Source of the DNA: Bacteroides sp.
GTDB taxonomy: Bacteria > Bacteroidota > Bacteroidia > Bacteroidales > Muribaculaceae
Direction of reading: 5' to 3'
Assembly: GCA_014801585.1 (NCBI GenBank)
Contig: JAAVDX010000032.1
Location: 1-64,000, forward strand
DNA: 64,000 nucleotides
The position numbers and the translations under genes were made by a program. A model generated the notes under the pieces. The model saw only the letters and a list, made by a program, of their open reading frames with translations, did not search any database and was not told the DNA's origin. Each line of letters opens with the position of its first letter. Within the stretch, counting starts at the first letter, position 1. This document shows positions 25,348 to 33,617 of the stretch, in pieces.

Positions 25348-25378
25348 AAATAGGCTGTGTCGATGACACAGCCTATTT
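25348..25378. terminator. Bidirectional terminator between convergent operons
   Basis: A 14-bp stem AAATAGGCTGTGTC / GACACAGCCTATTT with a GAT loop, A-rich before and TTACCTTTT after, so it can serve both the sigma operon (+) and the exported-protein cluster (-). Confidence 0.85.
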
Positions 25379-25418
25379 ACCTTTTATAAGAACAAAAATT
25401 CTTGCTATTTTGAACGGA

Positions 25419-26642
25419 TCAGTTCTTGATCTTTAACTTATTCCAATCGCCGTCTTCAGGATAGATCTTGTAGTAGTCCATCCTGTCGCCTAATCTGAAG
25501 TAGGAGAAAATGTCGGTAGAATAGGAGTTAAGGACGGGGGTGAAATTGTTGCAGAGCCATGCAAGGACCTGATCGGATTCCTTACCGGTCATTACTATTG
25601 CAAACTTGAACGACGGAGTCACCCATGAAATCTGCGTCTTCTCGAAGTAGAATTCCACGCTCACAGAATTGCCGAAAGGTTTGTATTCCTTCACATAATA
25701 TGTGCGACCATCATTGGGATAGACGCTTTCGCCGGAGAAGGTACAATTATATCCTGCCATCAGCTTATCGACATCCGACTCATTCGCATTGAAAGTCAAT
25801 GCTGCCAATGAGGGGAAAAGATCAGTCAGCGAACCCGCAGTGACGGTGACCATGATAAGAGTGCTATTGTTATATATGCGGGTAGTGCCTGCTTTCAGAG
25901 CCACGATCTGACCGCTGTAATATCTTGCGACATTGGAATCATCGGAACTAAACGAACCGGAAGCATCAGGCACGAGATCGCTGATGTTGCGGATTTGTCC
26001 GGATAACAGTGTCACTTCAGCCTGAGGAGTTACTGTCACAGGAATGGACCGGAGCAAAGTTCCGTTGATATAGCAGTTGATAACGGTTGACCCCGGAGCT
26101 ACGGCATTAAAAAGATCTTTTTCCTGGGAAGAATACCAATCCTGCTTGACGATAGAGGTATCCTCGATCTTCCATGTAAGCTTTGAGATGACGGGACGGG
26201 CCTCATGCTCGCTATCATCAAACACGCTGAACGACTCACCATATTTGACATCGATCTTTTCAGGGAACGGGAGGTCGAGAGTGACAGTCACGGGGATTGA
26301 ACGGACAAGTTCCTCATCGGCATTGTAGATATCAATCGTGGTAGAACCTACGCCTACAGCTTCGAAAACCTGATCATAACGATCGTAGGAGACTATCTTC
26401 GTATCGTTGATATTATATGTCATGTTGCCGACTGCGGAGGGGATGACCATCATGTCATCGTCGCCCTTGAATCGGAAGACATCGAACGTCTCACCAAACT
26501 CCACGTCGATCTTAGCCGGGATATCATAGTATTTTTCGAGGAGATGATCCTCGTCGCTCGAACAGCTCGCCACCGACATAGCTGCAGCGACGGTCATTAC
26601 GGCGTAAGCGCTGTTGCGCAATATATTTTTAAGGAATTTCAT
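25419..26642 (-). CDS. Surface lipoprotein with duplicated Ig-like domains
   Basis: A 407-residue lipoprotein: signal peptide, SVASC lipobox at Cys27, then SSDEDH, an acidic stretch of the kind that exports lipoproteins to the surface in Bacteroidota. Two tandem ~85-residue units follow (residues ~42-125 and 126-208), each starting PAKIDVEFGETFDVF or PEKIDVKYGESFSVF and ending RSIPVTVT. These look like bacterial Ig-like domains. The C-terminal ~130 residues form a different mixed fold (LTFNANESDVDKLMAGYNC). Function unknown. It lies 17 bp after the 490-residue gene in an apparent two-gene transcript. Confidence 0.72.
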   Translation of the reverse strand: MKFLKNILRNSAYAVMTVAAAMSVASCSSDEDHLLEKYYDIPAKIDVEFGETFDVFRFKGDDDMMVIPSAVGNMTYNINDTKIVSYDRYDQVFEAVGVGSTTIDIYNADEELVRSIPVTVTLDLPFPEKIDVKYGESFSVFDDSEHEARPVISKLTWKIEDTSIVKQDWYSSQEKDLFNAVAPGSTVINCYINGTLLRSIPVTVTPQAEVTLLSGQIRNISDLVPDASGSFSSDDSNVARYYSGQIVALKAGTTRIYNNSTLIMVTVTAGSLTDLFPSLAALTFNANESDVDKLMAGYNCTFSGESVYPNDGRTYYVKEYKPFGNSVSVEFYFEKTQISWVTPSFKFAIVMTGKESDQVLAWLCNNFTPVLNSYSTDIFSYFRLGDRMDYYKIYPEDGDWNKLKIKN

Positions 26643-26659
26643 TTTATTCTCTATTTCTA

Positions 26660-28132
26660 TTAGAATGTTAAACCGAGATTAACGAACACGCTGTTGCGCT
26701 TGGCACCCATGATATCGCAAGTCTGCTTCACGATCTTGTGGTCGTCGCCGAAACCGAAGGCGGGAGAATAACCTGCCTCGAGAGCGAGACGGAGAGGATA
26801 GCCGATGTTGAAGCTGAAGCGCACGCCGATAGGAACGCGGATTGAAGAACCGAGGATAGACTTAGAATTGGAATCATCGGTGTCAAAAGTTGTATTATCG
26901 AACATCATTCCGGCTTCATACTGGATGAGGAAGAAAGGCATCACGTCGAAGAAACCCACGAACGTCTTGCTCAATCCATAGCCGATACCGAAGTTGGCAA
27001 ACATAGGAGCCTTATATTCGTGGCCGGCCTTGTCGCCCGCTACTACAGTGAAGTTATCGTCGGGATGATCCGTCATGCTGAAACCGAGATCCATCAGCAT
27101 GTGATGAATGATACCTGCACGTGTGAACCCGGTCTTCATATCCATCAATACCTGACCGCCCCATACGTGAGGAGTGTAGGTAGCCATCAGACCCCAGCGG
27201 AAGTGGCTGTCAGGAGTGCGCACCACGATATCTCCGTTCTTACGATTGCCGCGTGTGCCGGCCTCGAAGTTGATCTGAGCCTCATGATCCCACACGCCGC
27301 AGACACGGGCACGGCTGATTCTCTTAGAATAGAGATTCCCCTTCTTATCGGCACGCTGGCTGTAGATGCTGACGAGGTCGCCCTTATGGATACCCTTGTC
27401 TTCACCGATTGAGATGCGAGCGGGATGACGACGGGTAAGCACACCACGAACGGCAAGACCGGGAACATGCTTCGCGATATCTTTCTCAGCCGTGTCCGGT
27501 CCAAGGCATTTATTTGCATATAGGAATTTAACCGGGAAGTTGAGCTGGTCGTATTTGTCAGTGCCAAGATTCATAACGATATCAAAAGCTTCATCCTTAT
27601 CGACCATCACCTGGAAAATGGCATAGCCATAGACACAGGTCTTTTTGCCATTCTTATCCGTCGTGCAAGCGACGTCGGTCAGTACGATATAGTTCTGACG
27701 AAGGATGGGTTCGTAGTCGTCGGCGATAAGGGTCTCCATTCCGTCGGCACCCTCACCACGAAGATGGTCGGCAGCGAACTCGATATCGTTCTGATTGGCA
27801 TTCCAGAGGGCAAGTTTCTTGAGATATGAGTCGTCATGACCGTGGCCTGTGAGAGCGTCAATGAACTTCTTACCGATTCCGGCCTGAGTCATTTCCTCTG
27901 CAAGGCGCTCACACTCGGCCTTCGTCGGAGGAACACCGTGGATAGAGAAGGGGACATTGAAAGAAGTGATACCATTCACTTTAGATTCAAAGCCGACATT
28001 CTTTAAGAAATCGGGATCACCGGCAACGTTGACGACCCAGCTCTTGGAATCGTAGAACGGTTTGTCCGCTCTCGCCGGGATTGCCATCGCGAGGAGCATG
28101 AGCAGACACGCGATATTGAAAATTCTTTTCAT
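26660..28132 (-). CDS. Exported protein with probable outer-membrane barrel end
   Basis: A 490-residue protein with a signal peptide cut after IPARA (~residue 22). The N-terminal ~200 residues are soluble-looking. Residues ~225-310 contain a small beta domain with KGDLVSIYSQ and NGDIVVRT, reminiscent of the FlgT C-terminal barrel seen in other envelope proteins; this is a loose resemblance. The C-terminal ~180 residues alternate hydrophobic and aromatic positions (VGFFDVMPFFLIQYEAGMMF, RLALEAGYSPAFGFG) and end in Phe, as outer-membrane barrels do. Function unknown. Co-transcribed with the lipoprotein gene downstream and separated from the three upstream exported genes by a terminator. Confidence 0.65.
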   Translation of the reverse strand: MKRIFNIACLLMLLAMAIPARADKPFYDSKSWVVNVAGDPDFLKNVGFESKVNGITSFNVPFSIHGVPPTKAECERLAEEMTQAGIGKKFIDALTGHGHDDSYLKKLALWNANQNDIEFAADHLRGEGADGMETLIADDYEPILRQNYIVLTDVACTTDKNGKKTCVYGYAIFQVMVDKDEAFDIVMNLGTDKYDQLNFPVKFLYANKCLGPDTAEKDIAKHVPGLAVRGVLTRRHPARISIGEDKGIHKGDLVSIYSQRADKKGNLYSKRISRARVCGVWDHEAQINFEAGTRGNRKNGDIVVRTPDSHFRWGLMATYTPHVWGGQVLMDMKTGFTRAGIIHHMLMDLGFSMTDHPDDNFTVVAGDKAGHEYKAPMFANFGIGYGLSKTFVGFFDVMPFFLIQYEAGMMFDNTTFDTDDSNSKSILGSSIRVPIGVRFSFNIGYPLRLALEAGYSPAFGFGDDHKIVKQTCDIMGAKRNSVFVNLGLTF

Positions 28133-28233
28133 GATGTTGTGTGTATGTATTTGGGTTGTTGTAAAAATTCTAAGAGGGATATGCAGGAATTATTGAGCAA
28201 TTATGCAGATTCAATATTCGTAAGGACATAAAA

Positions 28234-28282
28234 ATATCAAGAGGGTATAATCTTCGATAAGAGGCTTATACCCTCTTGATAT
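28234..28282 (-). terminator. Terminator of the three-gene exported cluster
   Basis: A 17-bp stem (ATATCAAGAGGGTATAA / complement) with a 15-base loop. On the minus strand TATTTTTATG follows, a usable U-run. It separates the 313-residue gene from the 490-residue gene. Confidence 0.8.
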
Positions 28283-28340
28283 AATTCCACCTATTTGATA
28301 TCTGTTATAATTGCACGGCTATAATTGTACCCGGGGCGGT

Positions 28341-29282
28341 TTACCACCAATGGATGTGATATACGGGACGCTTTGCCTGAGCCACGGCCACTTTCGTTGC
28401 ACCGTTGATATATGCCATACGTTCGGCATGGGCGTTGGCGTCGCGTCGCTCATCGGCTGCACGCGCGGCGTCGTCGACCTTCTGCAGACGCGTAGACATC
28501 TCCTTCATCAGAGCATCTGCCTGACTGCGCATCTTCGGGCTCGCATTGCTCATTCCGGCAAGAATAGCCTGTGCTTTGGCCGCTCCGCTTTCGTCGGGAC
28601 TTGCGCTCCATGCAGCGCGTGCTTTCGCAATCACGTCGCCATTGTTGGCATCGCTCTCTTTACCCACGAGTTCGATCACCATATTCTGAGCCTGCGCATA
28701 TTGAGGGCATACGGGAGGGATACGCAAGAGGACTCCATAAGCATCGGCATAATTGCCGGCAGCCGCGAAGGCCTCAGCCTTACGGATCAGAGCGGGGCCC
28801 TGCTGCTCATAATACTGAGCGATTCTTACGCGGCCCTCATCGATAGCCGCCGTAAGCTGAGGATCATTGATGTCGATTCGCTTAAAAGCCGCAGCATAGG
28901 CGTCGTCGAGAGAGGAGCCTACTCCGCGAAGATTCATATTGCAGGTAGAGAATTGTATCCCCTCTTCGCCATTACCGATGTAGAGAGTGAGCGAGAGATC
29001 GACGGCAGTGCGTGGAGGTACGGTGGCCGTAGTCTCCTTATTGAGTTCAATCGCATGGCCTGTGATGATGAACGGGCTCTGAAGACCGCTGCTTGATCCT
29101 ACGCCATACTTAGTCACGATACGGTTGAGCTTATCGAGCAGAATCTTATCGGCCTTGGGGGTTGAGGCGTCGTGTTCGACGTAGGGAGTGAGGATCACCT
29201 GCGACGTGAGAGCCGAGTCAGCTTTAGCTACTCCCGCTCCGAGGATGACAGACAGGAGAAGGCTGAGAAATAACTTTTTCAT
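28341..29282 (-). CDS. Exported protein of unknown function with helical C-terminus
   Basis: A 313-residue protein with a signal peptide (cut after VAKA, residue ~21). The first ~130 residues are beta-rich (VILTPYV, FIITGHAIEL, TLYIGNGEEG); the rest is Ala-rich helical with TPR-like features (AEAFAAAGNYADAYGVLLRIP) and a predicted coiled stretch near residues 255-300. Related Bacteroidota proteins share the beta block followed by ...A(F)KRI..N and a helical repeat, but I do not know a function. It sits 19 bp after the DUF6175-like gene and ends at a strong terminator. Confidence 0.65.
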   Translation of the reverse strand: MKKLFLSLLLSVILGAGVAKADSALTSQVILTPYVEHDASTPKADKILLDKLNRIVTKYGVGSSSGLQSPFIITGHAIELNKETTATVPPRTAVDLSLTLYIGNGEEGIQFSTCNMNLRGVGSSLDDAYAAAFKRIDINDPQLTAAIDEGRVRIAQYYEQQGPALIRKAEAFAAAGNYADAYGVLLRIPPVCPQYAQAQNMVIELVGKESDANNGDVIAKARAAWSASPDESGAAKAQAILAGMSNASPKMRSQADALMKEMSTRLQKVDDAARAADERRDANAHAERMAYINGATKVAVAQAKRPVYHIHWW

Positions 29283-29301
29283 ATCTATAAGATTGAGGGG
29301 A

Positions 29302-30264
29302 TCAGTTGCCGCCGATTACTACGTAGGTGTAACCCTGACCGACGGGGACGGTAGTCATATTCATGCCCATCTTGCGGAGCTCGCGTTCGAGCGGACGGAT
29401 GAACGACTCCATTGTCTGAGCCTTTACCTTACCTGATTTCGAACCGAAACCACCTGCTGCTACGGCTGCGAACAGGGGGAAACGCACCTGGTCGAATACG
29501 AGAGATTCGCGGCTTTTCTGCTTACGGTTGACATTGCCGTCGACAGCGTGTTCGGAGATCCAATACTCGATGTAGTCGGCAAGTTCACCACTTTCGCCGT
29601 CGACCTCAACATCGTTTTCAAAATGTAGCGGGCAATCGTCGGCAATCTTGAAAGTGATTGAACCTTCACGGCCATTCTTTTCGATATCGGAGAAAGCGAG
29701 GTCGATTTTCTGGCAGAAATTGTCGATGAAACCGCCTACGACCTCCTTCACGAGGATGGGAGTCGGTGCGGAAGAAGCGCTTGACGTGCCGATATCTCCA
29801 TGGAGAATCTTATTGGAAGCCGCATCGATAGTCTGCGCCTTGAATTCGATAAACTGGCGGACTCCGCCCTGCTTGTTGAGACCGAGTTCGACGATAAAGT
29901 CGCAGCCGACGTTGCGGGTTACGAGGTCGCGGTCGCTTTCCTGCACCATGCCGTCATTCTTCGAAGTGACAGCCATGTTGTAGGCACCTTCGGTATGGAT
30001 CTGCTTGAGTTCCTGCTTGAGAGAGAACATCGGATAACCCATTTCAGCGAGGTAATCGCCCATTACGGCGATTGCGCCATCCATATCGGAGTCGGCAAGC
30101 GCCTTCTCATAGTCGGGAGTGTCAGTGCCCGGGAGGACGTAGCCCTTACCGCGACACCAATCGTCGGAAGGAAACACCATCAGCTTCGGCTTCTTGGCGT
30201 CGGCTGCATAGACAGATGCTGAGGCTGCGAGAAGGAGCATCAGTGAGAGAAAGATCTTTTTCAT
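29302..30264 (-). CDS. DUF6175-like exported protein
   Basis: A 320-residue protein with a signal peptide cut after SVYA (~residue 20). It resembles the DUF6175 family of Bacteroidota: KPKLMVFPSDDWC right after the signal, a middle part with CDFIVELG and the ...ILHGDIGTSSASSA loop, and a C-terminal block with KNGREGSITFKI. An insertion at residues ~265-280 (FAAVAAGGFGSKSGK) is Gly-rich. Function unknown; the N-terminal half looks like the Rossmann-type lobes of CsgG/LPP20-like envelope proteins. It lies between the 175-residue and 313-residue exported genes with short gaps (61 and 19 bp), hence one operon. Confidence 0.65.
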   Translation of the reverse strand: MKKIFLSLMLLLAASASVYAADAKKPKLMVFPSDDWCRGKGYVLPGTDTPDYEKALADSDMDGAIAVMGDYLAEMGYPMFSLKQELKQIHTEGAYNMAVTSKNDGMVQESDRDLVTRNVGCDFIVELGLNKQGGVRQFIEFKAQTIDAASNKILHGDIGTSSASSAPTPILVKEVVGGFIDNFCQKIDLAFSDIEKNGREGSITFKIADDCPLHFENDVEVDGESGELADYIEYWISEHAVDGNVNRKQKSRESLVFDQVRFPLFAAVAAGGFGSKSGKVKAQTMESFIRPLERELRKMGMNMTTVPVGQGYTYVVIGGN

Positions 30265-30325
30265 TATGTCAATATTGATTTCTGAGTTAGGTTAGTTTTA
30301 GAGAGTGATTTAGCCGGCATGAGGG

Positions 30326-30853
30326 TCAGTTGCGGAAATGACCGCCGAGACCTTTGATCACACCGTTTTCTTCGAGCCAGTGGCGGAGAGCGGGATAGTC
30401 GACCACGAGATTGATGCCTACGCGGCGACCGCCGGGGCAAGCCATGTTGTTCTCACCGCTAGGATATGCGGAGTTGACCTCTCTCACATACTGAAGGAAC
30501 GTGCCCTGCTTGAAAAACTCCTGAAAGAGACCCTCATGTTCGCGATACTGATCACCGGTCACGAGCGGACGGAGATTGGAGACGCCCATGCCGTGGGTCT
30601 TTTCGTCAAAACCGATTCCGGAGAAAAGGGCGGCAGTGACAGCATCCATCTTGGCCTGCTCGATAGCCTTATCGGCACTTTTGGCTACGGCCCATGCCTT
30701 AACGAGCTGAGTATGATTCTTACCCTGACCTGTAGTATAGACTTCACAGACGTGATCGCCGTAGGTCCATTTATACTTTTTGGCGGAAGCCGGCATAACA
30801 CAGAGTAAGGCCACAATTGCAAAAATTACGGTTGCAAAACGTTTCATTTTCAA
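30326..30853 (-). CDS. Small exported protein, LPP20/FlgT-N-like
   Basis: A 175-residue protein with a signal peptide cut after MPASA (~residue 24). The stretch LVKAWAVAKSADKAIEQAKMDAVTAALFSGIGF fits the Ala-rich helix of SHS2-like domains in LPP20 and FlgT-N proteins, followed by a conserved-looking C-terminal block with MACPGGRRVGINLVVDY. Function unknown. It is the first gene of the minus-strand exported cluster. The third codon is a second possible ATG. Its upstream gap (30854-31141) is shared with the divergent PpiC-like gene; no consensus promoter was found on the minus side. Confidence 0.6.
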   Translation of the reverse strand: MKMKRFATVIFAIVALLCVMPASAKKYKWTYGDHVCEVYTTGQGKNHTQLVKAWAVAKSADKAIEQAKMDAVTAALFSGIGFDEKTHGMGVSNLRPLVTGDQYREHEGLFQEFFKQGTFLQYVREVNSAYPSGENNMACPGGRRVGINLVVDYPALRHWLEENGVIKGLGGHFRN

Positions 30854-31102
30854 TTAATTGATTTAGAGTTAGTTCGACAGTTTTATCAATCATGCAAAGA
30901 ATCAGGGGCATGAAAAAAACGGGGAAAGGACTGAGAGAGAGGAGAAAGAATGATTTATAGAAGAATCCATTTCCGACGGCAAAAATAGTAAAATTTTTTC
31001 AATTTTCTGCCATCCAAATTGGTTCATTTTAATCCCTTACGATAACACGTACACCTTCGACGGGCAGGAATCAGGGAAAAATAGTAAAAACGGAGGGAAT
31101 TA

Positions 31103-31133
31103 TTGTAAGGTTGGAGAATTTTTGCTACTTTTG
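31103..31133 (+). promoter_or_regulatory. Bacteroidales-type promoter of the surA-ostA operon
   Basis: TTG (31103-31105), 20 bases, TACTTTTG (31126-31133). The start predicted from it is near 31138, which favours the second ATG (31169) of the following ORF. Confidence 0.65.
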
Positions 31134-31168
31134 TAGATTGTATGATAAGGCTAACCCTACATATTAAT

Positions 31169-32077
31169 ATGCCACTTAACAGGCTGCGGCGCTTTACCGG
31201 AGTTTTGATGGCTGCGGGACTACTGCTGACACCGGCTTGCTCGGGGCGCGAACGGGAAGATTCAGCCCCACCGAGGGATTCTATGCCGGAGGATGCCATT
31301 GTGATGGTAGGAGATTCGGTTCTCACCCGCAGAGAAGTGGAGATACGGATTCCGGCCGGGACTGCTCCGGAGGATTCGGTAGCGCTTTATCATTCGATCG
31401 TCGACGGTTGGATGGAGAAGATGCTCCTGACGGAGATCGCTTCAGAGAATGTAGAGGATATGGAGGAGATCAACCGTCTCGTGGAGGATTATCGGAAGAA
31501 ACTGATAATTGCCAACTACAGGCAGAAACTGCGCGAGTCGCGTCGCGACGGGATTGCACAGAAGGCTGTAGATGATTATTACAATGCACATTCCGACGAG
31601 ATGCTTCTGGAAGCACCCGTCGTGAAGGGGCTCTACGTAAAACTGCCGGCTGACGCACAACGACTGCCGGATGTGCGCCGCTGGATGATGACCGCCACTC
31701 CGGATGCTATCGACAATCTTGAAAAATACGGATTGGCAGATGCCATAGAATACTCCTTCTTCCCCGACCGCTGGACGGACTGGTATCTGATATCCCGGCA
31801 GATTCCCTATAGATTCGGCAATGCCGATGAGTTCGTGGGCAGTCGCCGGAATTTTGAGACTACTTATCGCGGATTCACGTATCTGCTTCATATTTCCGAG
31901 TGGCTTCCGACGGGTGAAAAGATGCCGAAAGAGGTGGCTGATCCGAAAATCCGCGAACTGCTTACTACTGAGCAAGGCGACCGATATGAACACGAACTTA
32001 TCGGCCGAATCTATCAGCAGGCTATTAAAGACGGAAAACTTAGGCTAATCAATTACACGGCTTTGCCGGATAATTGA
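31169..32077 (+). CDS. SurA/PpiC-type periplasmic lipoprotein lacking a rotamase domain
   Basis: About 302 residues from the second ATG, which gives a clean lipoprotein signal (VLMAAGLLLTPACSG) and a ~30-nt leader from the promoter; the ORF's first ATG would leave only a few leader bases. After the lipid Cys comes a SurA-like chaperone region (AIVMVGDSVLTRREVE, then a long helical segment) but no parvulin fold can be seen. It lies in front of a surA homologue and an OstA-like gene, an order common in Bacteroidales, so it likely helps fold outer-membrane proteins or the LPS transport machinery. Confidence 0.72.
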   Translation: MPLNRLRRFTGVLMAAGLLLTPACSGREREDSAPPRDSMPEDAIVMVGDSVLTRREVEIRIPAGTAPEDSVALYHSIVDGWMEKMLLTEIASENVEDMEEINRLVEDYRKKLIIANYRQKLRESRRDGIAQKAVDDYYNAHSDEMLLEAPVVKGLYVKLPADAQRLPDVRRWMMTATPDAIDNLEKYGLADAIEYSFFPDRWTDWYLISRQIPYRFGNADEFVGSRRNFETTYRGFTYLLHISEWLPTGEKMPKEVADPKIRELLTTEQGDRYEHELIGRIYQQAIKDGKLRLINYTALPDN

Positions 32078-32093
32078 TTAGCCAAGTAATAAG

Positions 32094-32190
32094 TAATAAA
32101 TAGTAAGTAATAAGTTAATAGGGAATTGGATTTTGGGAAAGTAATAAGTAATAAAAAGTAAATGGTAATTGGGAATTGGATTTTGGGGGG
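32094..32190. repeat. AAGTAAT heptamer block with GGGAATTGGATTTTGGG pair
   Basis: AAGTAATAAGTAATAAATAGTAAGTAATAAG, then GGGAATTGGATTTTGGG at 32121 and again at 32171, with more AAGTAAT units between. It fills most of the gap between the two SurA-type genes. Confidence 0.7.
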
Positions 32191-32243
32191 ATTTGACTAA
32201 ACTTGATAAATAACTCTTTACTCTTGACAATACGTTTTATTTA

Positions 32244-33602
32244 ATGAAACTCAACAGATTATTGACAGTATCCGGCGCTTCAGCGCTCATTGGACTATCG
32301 CTGCTTGCTTCGCCGAGGAAGAATGTGGTGGATGAGGTGGCTTGGATTGTTGGCGATGAGGCCATTTTCCGTAGCGACGTGGAGGAACTGTATACTCAGA
32401 TGCGTTCGGAGGGGACGCAGATAGAAGGAGACCCTTATTGCGTGCTTCCGGAGCAGATGGCGGTGGAGAAGCTGTATCTGCATCAGGCTAAACTCGACAC
32501 AATCGAGCCGCCCGAGTCGCAGGTGCAGTCGCAAGTGGACCGCCGACTGAATTTCTTCATCACGAATCTCGGTTCGAAGGAGAAGGTGGAGCAGTATTTC
32601 CGTAAACCTCTCCCCCAGCTCCGGGAACAGCTCGTAGAGCTTATGCGGAATAATTTCATCGTGGAGCAGGTGAAATCAAATCTTACCAAGGATATCAAGG
32701 CTACTCCGCGCGACGTGCGCCGCTATTACGAATCGTTGCCGGAAGACAGCATCCCTTACGTGCCGATGCAGGTAGAGGCCCAGATCATCACTCTCAATCC
32801 GAGTGTGCAGCGTCAGGAGGTAGAGGATATTAAGGCGCGGCTTCGCGATTATGCCGATCGCGTGAATCGTGGTGACGCCGATTTCGCTACGCTCGCAATT
32901 ATGTATAGTGAGGATGGCTCGGCGATGCAGGGAGGAGAATTAGGATTCCACGGTAAAGCGGATTTCGTGCCGGAATTCTCCAATGTGGCCTTCAACCTCA
33001 ACGACCCCAAGAAGGTGTCGCGCATCGTGGAGACCGAATTCGGATTTCATATCATCCAGCTCATTGAGAAGCGCGGCGAGCAGGTGAATGTGCGCCATAT
33101 CCTGCTGCGTCCGAAGGTGTCGCAGGAGGATCTGAATAATGCTGTAGTGCGTCTTGACTCACTCGGCAATGAGATCAAAAACGGTAAATTTACATTTGAG
33201 GAGGCTGCCCGCTACGTATCGCAGGATAAGGATTCGAGAAACAATAAGGGCATCATGATGAACATGCAGACCGGCTCGACCCGCTTTGAGATGCAGGATC
33301 TTCCGCCGGAAGTGGCCACTCAGATCGAGAAGATGCAGCCCGGAGATATCTCCGCACCTTTTATCATGAAAGATCAGCAGCGCAACCGCGACGTGGCTGC
33401 AATCGTAAAACTGACTCAGCGCATTGACGGCCACAAGGCTTCTATGCAGGAAGATTACAACCGGCTGAAGAATATGTATGAGGCGCACGCTTCAGAGCAG
33501 ATTCTCCGCGACTGGGTAGAGAAGAAAATCAAAGAGACCCACGTGCGCATCGAAGACGGTTGGCTTCCCTGCGAATTTAAGTATCAGGGCTGGATAAAAT
33601 AA
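32244..33602 (+). CDS. surA: Periplasmic peptidyl-prolyl isomerase, SurA-like
   Basis: A 452-residue chaperone/isomerase. Signal peptide, then the SurA N-terminal chaperone segment (VVDEVAWIVGDEAIFRSDVEELYTQM), then a parvulin domain around residues 175-275 (FATLAIMYSEDGSAMQGGELGFHGKADFVPEF and TEFGFHIIQLIEKRG) and a second, weaker one starting NVRHILLRPKV. Parvulin signatures GGxLGxxxxxxxxPxF and FGxHIIxL are intact in the first. SurA proteins guide outer-membrane proteins through the periplasm. The next gene begins 16 bp later, so they share a transcript. Confidence 0.88.
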   Translation: MKLNRLLTVSGASALIGLSLLASPRKNVVDEVAWIVGDEAIFRSDVEELYTQMRSEGTQIEGDPYCVLPEQMAVEKLYLHQAKLDTIEPPESQVQSQVDRRLNFFITNLGSKEKVEQYFRKPLPQLREQLVELMRNNFIVEQVKSNLTKDIKATPRDVRRYYESLPEDSIPYVPMQVEAQIITLNPSVQRQEVEDIKARLRDYADRVNRGDADFATLAIMYSEDGSAMQGGELGFHGKADFVPEFSNVAFNLNDPKKVSRIVETEFGFHIIQLIEKRGEQVNVRHILLRPKVSQEDLNNAVVRLDSLGNEIKNGKFTFEEAARYVSQDKDSRNNKGIMMNMQTGSTRFEMQDLPPEVATQIEKMQPGDISAPFIMKDQQRNRDVAAIVKLTQRIDGHKASMQEDYNRLKNMYEAHASEQILRDWVEKKIKETHVRIEDGWLPCEFKYQGWIK

Positions 33603-33617
33603 AGCTGTAGAAAATAG

